A stretch of 8,079 nucleotides of DNA from the NCBI GenBank assembly GCA_046483565.1, contig JAWOCZ010000164.1:1-8079 (forward strand), in the 5' to 3' direction. The position numbers were made by a program, and so were the translations under genes. The DNA comes from T1Sed10-7 sp046483565. Its GTDB lineage: Bacteria; Actinomycetota; Nitriliruptoria; Nitriliruptorales; Nitriliruptoraceae. Under the pieces are notes generated by a model. It was not told where the DNA came from, made no database searches, and saw only the letters and a list, made by a program, of their open reading frames with translations. Numbering within the stretch: the stretch's first letter is position 1; each line of letters begins with the position of its first letter. Below, piece by piece: positions 1 to 6,184 of the stretch.

Positions 1-1
1 G

Positions 2-2218
2 CGCCAGCGCGCCGCGGACCTGCTGCAGGTGGCCAGCCGCTACCCGAGCTTCCCGCTGCTGCTCGAGGCCACCCGCGAGGCCCTGCAGGACGTCTTCGAC
101 CTTCCCGGCCTGGAGACGCTGCTGCGTGACCTGCACGCCCGGCGGGTCCGGCTCGTGCCGGTGGAGACCACCTCGGCGTCGCCCTTCGCGCAGTCGCTGC
201 TGTTCGGGTGGGTCGGGCAGTACATGTACGAGTACGACGCGCCGCTGGCCGAGCGGCGCGCCCAGGCGCTGGCGCTGGACCGGGACCTGCTCCGTGAGCT
301 CCTCGGCGGCGACGAGCTGCGTGACCTGCTCGACGCCGGGGTCCTCGCGGCGCTCGAACGCGAGCTCCAGCGGCTGGCACCGGCCTCGGAGCACGACGGT
401 GGCGCCGCCGAGCGCCGGACCGACGTCGGCACGGGTCCCGACGCCGCCACGGCCACCGCCTCCGATCGCCGGGCCCGCGACGTCGACGAGCTGCACGATG
501 TCCTGCGCGAGCTCGGACCGCTCACGACCGACGAGCTCGCCGAGCGGTCCCGCCAGGACCCCGGCGACTGGGTCGAGCAGCTGCTGACCGAGCGGCGGGC
601 GATCGCGGTGCGCCTGGCGGGCGAGGACCGCATCGCCGCCGCCGAGGACGCCTCCCGCCTGCGGGACGCGATCGGGGTGGCACTGCCGCCGGGTCTGCCC
701 GCCGCGTTCACCGACCCCGTCGACGATCCGCTCGCCGACCTGGTCGCCCGGTACGCCAGCACGCACGGCCCCTTCGACGAGCACGGGGTCGCACGTCGGC
801 TGGCACTGCCCCTCGCCCGGGTCCTGGCGACGCTCAGGTGGCTGGTCCGGCAGGACCGCGTGGTGGAGGGGGCGTTCCGCCCGGACGGTTCGGGGCGGGA
901 GTGGGTGGACAGCGAGGTGCTGCGCCGGCTCAAGCGTCGCTCCCTGGCGGCGCTGCGCGCGGAGGTCGAGCCGGTGGACGCCGCTGCGCTCGGCCGGTTC
1001 CTGCCCGCCTGGCAGCACGTGCGGGCGGCGACACGGACGCGCCGCCGTGGGCTCGAGGCGCTGCTCGAGACCATCTCCCAGCTCCAGGGCACACCGATCC
1101 CGGCCAGCGTGCTGGAGGCCGACGTGCTGCCGGCCCGCCTGGAGGGCTACCGCGGCGCCGACCTGGACCAGCTGATCGCGGCCGGCGAGGTGGTGTGGCT
1201 CGGGGTCGAGCCGCTCGGCCGCGCCGACGGGCGCATCGCGCTGTGCTTCCGCGACCAGCTGGAGCGGCTGACACCGCCACCCGTCGGCGAACCACCGGAC
1301 GACGACGTGCACGCCGCACTGCGCGACCACCTCGCCGTCCGGGGTGCCTCGTTCTGGCCGGAGCTGTTCAGCGCATCGGGCGTCGCCGACCAGGAGCTGG
1401 TACTGGACGCCCTGTGGGACCTGGTCTGGGCCGGCGAGGTGACCAACGACACCTACGCCCCGGTGCGTGGTCTCCGCGCCCGCCGGGCCCGCAGCAGTTC
1501 CGGTGCGGGTGGCCGTGGTGGCCGGCCGCGTCCGGGACGCCTGAGCCGGCTCGGACCGCCGGCTGCGCAGGGGCGGTGGTCCCTGCTGCCGGCCGCCCGG
1601 TCCTCCGCCACCGCGACACGGACCGCGCTGGCCCAGCAGCTGCTGGAACGCCACGGGATCCTCACCCGGGAGTCGATGCGCGCGGAGGCGGTGCAGGGCG
1701 GGTTCAGCGCGCTCTACCCGGTGCTGAAGGCGGCGGAGGAGGCCGGCGCCGTCCGCCGGGGCTACCTGGTCACCGGACTCGGTGCCGCGCAGTTCGCGCT
1801 GCCGGGGGCGGTGGACCGCTTACGCGACCACCGGCGGGAGCACGAGCCGGACGGGCTGGTGGTGCGGCTCGCGGCCACCGATCCCGCGCAGCCCTACGGC
1901 GCCGCGTTGGCCTGGCCCGAGAGCGCCGGGCGTCCCGCGAGGGCGGCCGGGGCCCAGGTCGTGCTCGTCGACGGCGCACCCGCCGCACTGCTGGAACGGG
2001 GGGGCCGCAGCCTCGTGACCTTCGACCACCCGTCGGACCCCTCGGTGTGGCTCGAGGCGTTGCAGGAGCTGGTCGACGGCGGGGGGTGGCGCAAGCTGGA
2101 GATCGTCCGCATCGACGGGACGCCGGTCCACGAGGCCACCGCCTGGCCACCGGTGTTGGCGGCGTCGGGGTTCAGCGCCGGCTACCGGGGCTTCACCTAC
2201 CGCGGCCGGCGTGGGTAG
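2..2218 (+). CDS. lhr: Lhr-family ATP-dependent helicase, C-terminal part (5' end outside window)
   Basis: Partial gene for a large superfamily 2 helicase of the Lhr type, a DNA-repair-associated 3'-to-5' helicase. The frame is open from base 2. The valine codon at 29 is not a true start, because the preceding residues (RQRAADLLQ) continue the family motif ending RYPSFPLLLEATREALQDVF. Numbering from codon 29: residues 1-116 are the end of the helicase core (DEAD/H-associated region, with GQYMYEYDAPLAERRA). A low-complexity linker follows at about 117-150. The long Lhr C-terminal region of tandem winged-helix-like units then runs to 729, including EWVDSEVLRRLKRRSLAALR (291-310), GEVVWLGVEPLG (387-398), TNDTYAPVRGLR (472-483), a Gly/Arg-rich linker (about 484-515) and GRWSLLP (515-521). 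The ATPase motifs lie upstream of the window. In mycobacteria lhr is followed directly by nei; here two small genes intervene. Identity is secure; the exact activity of the C-terminal region is family knowledge. Confidence 0.93.
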   Translation, partial: RQRAADLLQVASRYPSFPLLLEATREALQDVFDLPGLETLLRDLHARRVRLVPVETTSASPFAQSLLFGWVGQYMYEYDAPLAERRAQALALDRDLLRELLGGDELRDLLDAGVLAALERELQRLAPASEHDGGAAERRTDVGTGPDAATATASDRRARDVDELHDVLRELGPLTTDELAERSRQDPGDWVEQLLTERRAIAVRLAGEDRIAAAEDASRLRDAIGVALPPGLPAAFTDPVDDPLADLVARYASTHGPFDEHGVARRLALPLARVLATLRWLVRQDRVVEGAFRPDGSGREWVDSEVLRRLKRRSLAALRAEVEPVDAAALGRFLPAWQHVRAATRTRRRGLEALLETISQLQGTPIPASVLEADVLPARLEGYRGADLDQLIAAGEVVWLGVEPLGRADGRIALCFRDQLERLTPPPVGEPPDDDVHAALRDHLAVRGASFWPELFSASGVADQELVLDALWDLVWAGEVTNDTYAPVRGLRARRARSSSGAGGRGGRPRPGRLSRLGPPAAQGRWSLLPAARSSATATRTALAQQLLERHGILTRESMRAEAVQGGFSALYPVLKAAEEAGAVRRGYLVTGLGAAQFALPGAVDRLRDHRREHEPDGLVVRLAATDPAQPYGAALAWPESAGRPARAAGAQVVLVDGAPAALLERGGRSLVTFDHPSDPSVWLEALQELVDGGGWRKLEIVRIDGTPVHEATAWPPVLAASGFSAGYRGFTYRGRRG

Positions 2219-2223
2219 GCCGC
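2202..2223 (+). terminator. Weak hairpin over the lhr stop codon
   Basis: GCGGCC (2202-2207) can pair with GGCCGC (2218-2223) across a 10-nt loop that contains most of the TAG stop. Six pairs with a long loop and no T-run make this a marginal terminator. It lies where lhr and the lipoprotein gene converge, only 39 bp apart, and nothing better is visible in that gap. Confidence 0.25.
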
Positions 2224-2257
2224 CGATCCCACCCATCGCTCGCTGATGACGACACCG

Positions 2258-2620
2258 TCAGTCGCAGGCCACCACGAGGTCGACACCGACGACCTGCGGT
2301 CGATCCTCTGCCAGCACGCTGCCCTGCTGCTCGAAGCGGAACTCCCGGCCGAGCACCAGCTCGCTCGGATCGATGGCGGTGCCGTCCTCGCAGGCCACCT
2401 CGCCCGGGGCGAAGGACAGCTCGATCACCGAGGTGCCGGAGATCTCGGTGGCCAGCAGCTCGGCGATCAGCGACCACCGCTCGGCCTCGTCGCTCTGGGC
2501 CGGCTCCACGACCACCGCCCGGTGCTCACCGCCACCGAGCTCCAGCACCCCGCACGAGGTGGACAGCACCAGCAGCGCGATGCCGATCGCGCACAACGAG
2601 GCGGTCCTGGCTCGGCGCAT
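2258..2620 (-). CDS. Small predicted lipoprotein, function unknown
   Basis: A 120-residue protein that I do not recognise as a named family. The start at 2620 is chosen because MRRARTASL begins a classical export signal (Arg-Arg, then the hydrophobic stretch AIGIALLVL at 11-19) ending in LSTSC, where Cys23 would be lipidated. A GAGG sequence (2627-2630 on the complementary strand) lies 6 nt before this ATG. The open frame continues well upstream but that part reads as unstructured non-coding sequence. The mature part is acidic and rich in beta-type segments, with two further cysteines (77 and 119) that could form a disulfide outside the membrane. The lipobox has Ser rather than Leu at -3, so lipidation is probable, not certain. 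It converges on lhr and diverges from the histone-like gene. In M. tuberculosis a lipoprotein gene (lpqC, Rv3298c) also lies near lhr-nei, but I see no similarity to it. Confidence 0.8.
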   Translation of the reverse strand: MRRARTASLCAIGIALLVLSTSCGVLELGGGEHRAVVVEPAQSDEAERWSLIAELLATEISGTSVIELSFAPGEVACEDGTAIDPSELVLGREFRFEQQGSVLAEDRPQVVGVDLVVACD

Positions 2621-2673
2621 CGCGGGCCTCAACGGGGTCGACGAGGGGGGAAGAGAGCTGCTCGCGGACCCGG

Positions 2674-2679
2674 ACCCTA
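2674..2679 (-). promoter_or_regulatory. Possible -10 box for the lipoprotein gene
   Basis: On the minus strand this reads TAGGGT, a TANNNT-type -10 sequence about 54 nt before the lipoprotein ATG. No convincing -35 box is visible. It is a weak call based on position and a loose consensus. Confidence 0.25.
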
Positions 2680-2704
2680 ACAAGCACCGACCGTGCGCGG
2701 GGCG

Positions 2705-2716
2705 GCACACGTGTGC
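2705..2716. promoter_or_regulatory. 12-bp perfect palindrome GCACACGTGTGC, possible operator
   Basis: A perfect dyad without spacer in the divergent region between the lipoprotein gene and the histone-like gene. It is about 54 bp upstream of the candidate histone-gene -10 box and about 26 bp upstream of the candidate lipoprotein -10 box, so it could bind a regulator of either. A dyad of this length can also arise by chance in GC-rich DNA. Confidence 0.3.
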
Positions 2717-2769
2717 GCTGGCGGCCCGGAAAAGGCCCCTCGTGTTCGCAATGGACGCGAGAAGCGCCA

Positions 2770-2775
2770 TAGAGT
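2770..2775 (+). promoter_or_regulatory. Candidate -10 box TAGAGT for the histone-like gene
   Basis: TAGAGT fits the actinobacterial TANNNT -10 consensus and is of the same TAGNNT type as the boxes before nei, marR and citrate synthase. The nearest -35-like hexamer is TTCGCA (2745-2750), with a rather long 19-bp spacer. Initiation here would give a leader of about 125 nt before the ATG at 2907. Confidence 0.4.
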
Positions 2776-2823
2776 ACTTCCCGACGTAGCCGCCGGGCTC
2801 CGATACTCCGGGTCCGTGACGCT

Positions 2824-2881
2824 GGACGGAGACACCGTCGAGTTGGCTCGACGTCCGCCGTCCGCGAGGGACCACCTCGCG
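2824..2881 (+). promoter_or_regulatory. Structured 5' leader of the histone-like gene (two perfect hairpins)
   Basis: CGTCGAG (2836-2842) pairs perfectly with CTCGACG (2847-2853) around a TTGG loop. CGCGAGG (2863-2869) pairs perfectly with CCTCGCG (2875-2881) around a 5-nt loop. GGACGG (2824-2829) can also pair with CCGTCC (2858-2863), closing over the first hairpin. The second hairpin ends 11 nt before the AGGAG ribosome binding site. This could influence mRNA stability or translation. The regulatory role is inference; the pairing is seen directly. Confidence 0.45.
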
Positions 2882-2892
2882 TAACCGAACAC

Positions 2893-2897
2893 AGGAG
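2893..2897 (+). promoter_or_regulatory. Ribosome binding site AGGAG of the histone-like gene
   Basis: AGGAG lies 9 nt before the ATG at 2907. It is a strong site, and it is the main support, apart from the protein sequence, for treating this short frame as a real gene. Confidence 0.8.
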
Positions 2898-2906
2898 TGG
2901 CACAGC

Positions 2907-3083
2907 ATGGCCGAGTCGTTGGTTGTCCAGAGCAAGGTGAAGGAAGCGGTCAAGGGTCTCGAGCTCCGTATGGACTCGAGCCTGCCCGAGGCGCTGAACG
3001 AGAAGATCGCCGCGGTCCTCGCCGACGCGGCCGCACGCGCGAAGGAGAACGGCCGCGGGACCCTGCGCCCCCACGACCTCTGA
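2907..3083 (+). CDS. Small bacterial histone-fold protein (58 residues)
   Basis: This reads as a single histone fold with a shortened third helix, the architecture of bacterial histones such as Bd0055 of Bdellovibrio. Assigned parts: helix 1 about 4-18 (LVVQSKVKEAVKG), loop 1 with Arg21, long helix 2 about 27-48, loop 2 with GRGT (49-52), and a stub of helix 3 (PHDL, 55-58). Aligned by eye to archaeal HMfB, Arg50 and Asp57 match the conserved Arg52-Asp59 pair with the same spacing, Thr52 matches Thr54, and Arg21 matches DNA-contacting Arg19. The Lys of the usual RKT triplet is Gly51 here. Lys+Arg (9) equals Asp+Glu (9), so the protein is about neutral. The expected role is dimer formation and binding of DNA or another partner; this is inferred. 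The ATG has a strong ribosome binding site, and a hairpin terminator follows. Alternative: a histone-fold protein that does not bind DNA. Confidence 0.82.
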   Translation: MAESLVVQSKVKEAVKGLELRMDSSLPEALNEKIAAVLADAAARAKENGRGTLRPHDL

Positions 3084-3104
3084 GCCGGACCGCAACGCTG
3101 ACAG

Positions 3105-3124
3105 GGGCCGCCGGTGGGCGGCCC
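3105..3124 (+). terminator. Hairpin terminator after the histone-like gene
   Basis: GGGCCGCC (3105-3112) pairs perfectly with GGCGGCCC (3117-3124) around a GGTG loop, followed by TTCGTCGT. It begins 21 nt after the stop codon. The T-run is short, as is common for actinobacterial terminators. It separates the small gene from nei, which has its own promoter-like box. Confidence 0.7.
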
Positions 3125-3176
3125 TTCGTCGTAGAGGAAGGGCGAGGCGCAGCGCGTCGGCGACCGACCCCCTCAG

Positions 3177-3182
3177 TAGGCT
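3177..3182 (+). promoter_or_regulatory. Candidate leaderless -10 box TAGGCT for nei
   Basis: TAGGCT fits TANNNT and ends exactly 6 nt before the nei ATG at 3189, so transcription could start on the A of the start codon. There is no good ribosome binding site before this ATG, which agrees with a leaderless mRNA. No clear -35 box is visible. Confidence 0.55.
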
Positions 3183-3188
3183 CGCCCC

Positions 3189-3995
3189 ATGCCCGAGGGA
3201 GACACGATCCACCGTGTCGCGATGACACTGCGTCCGGCGTTGGCCGGTCGGGTGCTGACGCGGGTCGAACTCCCCCGGGTGCCACGACCGCACCCGAGCG
3301 TCGGTGCCACGATCACCGGGGTCGAGGCCCGGGGCAAACACCTGCTGCTGCACAGCGACGACGGCCTGACGGTCCACACCCACCTCAGGATGACGGGCTC
3401 CTGGCACCGGTACGGGCCGGGCGAGCGGTGGCGGAAGCCCGCCAGGGCCGCCCGCGTCGTGCTCGCCGTCCGCGGCGCCGTCGCGGTGTGCTTCTCGGCG
3501 CCGATCGTCGAGGTCCTGGACGAGCGGGGCCTGAGACGCCATCCGAGCCTCCGGGCGCTCGGACCCGACCTGTGTGACCCGCAGGCCGACCTCGACGAGG
3601 CCGCGCGACGGCTCGACCGGCTGGCCGCGACCGACACCACGATCGGGGAGGCGCTGCTCGATCAGCGCGTCGCCTGCGGCATCGGCAACGTCTACCGCTG
3701 CGATGTGCTGTTCCTCCACGGCCTGGATCCGGCGACCCCGCTCCGCAGCGTCGATGCGACCACCGCGCGTGCGCTCCTCGAGGACGCCGGTCGCCTCCTG
3801 CGCGCCAACCTCGACGGCGGCGCGCGGACCACCGTGCCGAACGCCCCGTCCGGGACGCTGTGGGTGCACGGGCGCGGAGGAGCGCCGTGTCGGCGCTGCG
3901 CGACGCCGATCGAGGTGCTGCGTCTCGGTGAGCAAGCCCGCTACGTCTACCGGTGCCCGAGCTGCCAGCCACCCCACCGTCTGGCGCCGAGGTGA
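3189..3995 (+). CDS. nei: Endonuclease VIII-like DNA glycosylase/AP lyase (Nei/Fpg family)
   Basis: A 268-residue base-excision repair enzyme that removes oxidised bases and cleaves the resulting abasic site. After Met removal, the catalytic Pro2-Glu3 pair is exposed in MPEGDTIHR; the THR-type start (DTIHR) is typical of Nei rather than Fpg. Other landmarks are the conserved Lys50 in ARGKHLLLH, HTHLRMTGSW (63-72), the helix-two-turn-helix motif with CGIGNVYRCD (163-172), and a C-terminal zinc finger with Cys234, Cys237, Cys256 and Cys259. The finger spacing is C-X2-C-X18-C-X2-C, two residues longer than the X16 of E. coli Fpg and Nei. The length is normal for the family. The start is fixed by the N-terminal catalytic residue. 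In M. tuberculosis the homologue nei (Rv3297) directly follows lhr, so this is probably the Nei1 orthologue. Identity is secure; substrate preference is inferred. Confidence 0.93.
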   Translation: MPEGDTIHRVAMTLRPALAGRVLTRVELPRVPRPHPSVGATITGVEARGKHLLLHSDDGLTVHTHLRMTGSWHRYGPGERWRKPARAARVVLAVRGAVAVCFSAPIVEVLDERGLRRHPSLRALGPDLCDPQADLDEAARRLDRLAATDTTIGEALLDQRVACGIGNVYRCDVLFLHGLDPATPLRSVDATTARALLEDAGRLLRANLDGGARTTVPNAPSGTLWVHGRGGAPCRRCATPIEVLRLGEQARYVYRCPSCQPPHRLAPR

Positions 3996-3998
3996 CGG

Positions 3999-4010
3999 TT
4001 GCACGCGCAA
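3999..4010. promoter_or_regulatory. Short inverted repeat TTGC-N4-GCAA before marR
   Basis: TTGCACGCGCAA lies between the nei stop and the marR promoter box, about 33 bp upstream of the latter. MarR proteins often control their own gene by binding short dyads there. Four base pairs per arm is weak, so this is only a candidate operator. Confidence 0.2.
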
Positions 4011-4042
4011 ACGCTGCTGGAACAACGACCTGCCGGCGCGGC

Positions 4043-4048
4043 TAGACT
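4043..4048 (+). promoter_or_regulatory. Candidate leaderless -10 box TAGACT for the MarR gene
   Basis: TAGACT fits TANNNT and ends exactly 6 nt before the ATG at 4055. The intervening GCGGGG is purine-rich but too close to the ATG to be a normal ribosome binding site. The geometry matches the nei box. No clear -35 is seen. Confidence 0.55.
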
Positions 4049-4054
4049 GCGGGG

Positions 4055-4555
4055 ATGGAGCCCTCCCCCGCGACCACCCCACGGTCCTCGAACCTGCCCG
4101 TGCTGGCCGAGGTACCACCGGCCCAGCTCGCGGCCTGGCGCACGTTCCTCGAGGCCCACGCGCTCACGGTCGACAACCTGGCCCGGGAGCTGCGGGAGCT
4201 CGAGGACCTGCCGCTGGCCTGGTACGACGTGCTCGTGCAGCTCCATGAGGTCCCCGACGGCCGTCTGCGCATGCAGGAGCTGGCCGACGCGGTGCTGCTC
4301 TCCAAGAGCGGGGTCACGCGGCTGGTCGACCGCATGGAACGCGCCGGGCTCGTCGAGCGGGCGCGCTGCACCGACGACCGACGTGGCACCTTCGCCCGGC
4401 TCACAACCGCGGGTCGCCAGCGCCTGCGGGAGACAGCGCCGACGCACCTGCGGGGGGTCGCCGAACACTTCGCCTCGCTGCTGGACGACGAGGAGGCAGC
4501 CGTCCTCGAACGGCTGCTCCTCAAGGTCGTCATCGCGAACCGGCGCGAGCGCTGA
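4055..4555 (+). CDS. MarR-family transcriptional regulator
   Basis: A 166-residue winged helix-turn-helix regulator, expected to act as a dimer that binds DNA near its own or neighbouring genes. A helical N-terminal region (about 20-50) contributes to dimerisation. The winged helix spans about 54-125: LAWYDVLVQLHE, then MQELADAVLLSKSGVTRLVD containing the recognition helix (about 83-97), and the wing with the hallmark DDRRGTFARLT (107-117). The C-terminal helices (125-160) complete the dimer interface. A single cysteine (105) lies just before the wing; redox sensing through it is possible but unsupported. Length is normal for the family, with a Pro/Ser-rich N-terminal tail of about 20 residues. 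The gene follows nei by 59 bp and precedes citrate synthase by 237 bp, each with its own promoter-like box. Ligand and targets cannot be told from the sequence. Confidence 0.9.
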   Translation: MEPSPATTPRSSNLPVLAEVPPAQLAAWRTFLEAHALTVDNLARELRELEDLPLAWYDVLVQLHEVPDGRLRMQELADAVLLSKSGVTRLVDRMERAGLVERARCTDDRRGTFARLTTAGRQRLRETAPTHLRGVAEHFASLLDDEEAAVLERLLLKVVIANRRER

Positions 4556-4690
4556 GCGACCCGGGCCTGCGCGAGTTCTATCTCCGGTTCGATCCTGACC
4601 GTCGGTGCCACGAGCACGCCGCCGGTCTCCAACGCCCTCCAACGGCTGGTTCCAGGTGACACCGAAGGCGGGTCCGCACAGCGCACACCG

Positions 4691-4707
4691 GGGGCCTCGC
4701 AGGCTCC
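4691..4707 (+). terminator. Possible hairpin terminator between marR and citrate synthase
   Basis: GGGGCCT (4691-4697) pairs with AGGCTCC (4701-4707), with one G-T pair and a 3-nt loop, followed by TTC. It lies about 135 nt after the marR stop and 74 nt before the citrate synthase -10 box. The remaining part of the 237-bp gap (4556-4792) holds no gene or other convincing site that I can see. Confidence 0.35.
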
Positions 4708-4780
4708 TTCGTGGTGCCGGCGGCGTTGTCACTGTTCCCCCAGTGCTCGGCTGCGTGCGCACCGCACGGGCCGGTCCCGC

Positions 4781-4786
4781 TAGCGT
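4781..4786 (+). promoter_or_regulatory. Candidate -10 box TAGCGT for citrate synthase
   Basis: TAGCGT fits TANNNT and ends exactly 6 nt before an in-frame ATG at 4793. Initiation there would give a leaderless mRNA for the longer protein, or a 30-nt leader containing AGGAG (4807-4811) for the ATG at 4823. No clear -35 box is visible. Confidence 0.5.
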
Positions 4787-4792
4787 GTCCGG

Positions 4793-6115
<1,323 letters not shown>

Positions 6116-6131
6116 GCGCGGTCGCACGCAC

Positions 6132-6161
6132 CCGGGCCGAGCCCCTGAGGGGGCGGCCCGG
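6132..6161. terminator. Bidirectional hairpin terminator between citrate synthase and malic enzyme
   Basis: CCGGGCCG (6132-6139) pairs perfectly with CGGCCCGG (6154-6161). Inside it CCCC (6142-6145) can pair with GGGG (6149-6152) around TGA, giving a long, nearly continuous stem. It starts 16 nt after the citrate synthase stop and 23 nt beyond the malic enzyme stop, so it probably serves both convergent genes. There is no T-run beyond two bases. Confidence 0.75.
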
Positions 6162-6184
6162 TTCCAGTGCTGGCCGTCCCGCCG

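Noticed and set aside
838..2772. Long open frame of 644 codons on the plus strand overlapping lhr
   Set aside because: It is out of frame with the clear Lhr protein, is dominated by Arg, Gly, Ala and Pro, and runs across the lhr stop and the lipoprotein gene.
2621..2953. Longer N-terminus for the lipoprotein (231 codons in the open frame)
   Set aside because: The upstream extension would run antisense over the histone-like gene start and its leader, and it would bury the signal peptide in the middle of the protein.
2526..4118. Open frame of 530 codons on the minus strand across the histone-like gene and nei
   Set aside because: Composition is that of a shadow frame and it contradicts the well supported plus-strand genes, terminator and ribosome binding site in the same place.
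4579..4612. tRNA-like T-arm sequence (GGTTCGATCC followed by CGGTGCCA)
   Set aside because: The flanking bases do not form the 5-bp T stem, and no anticodon or D arm is present upstream. A chance resemblance between marR and citrate synthase.
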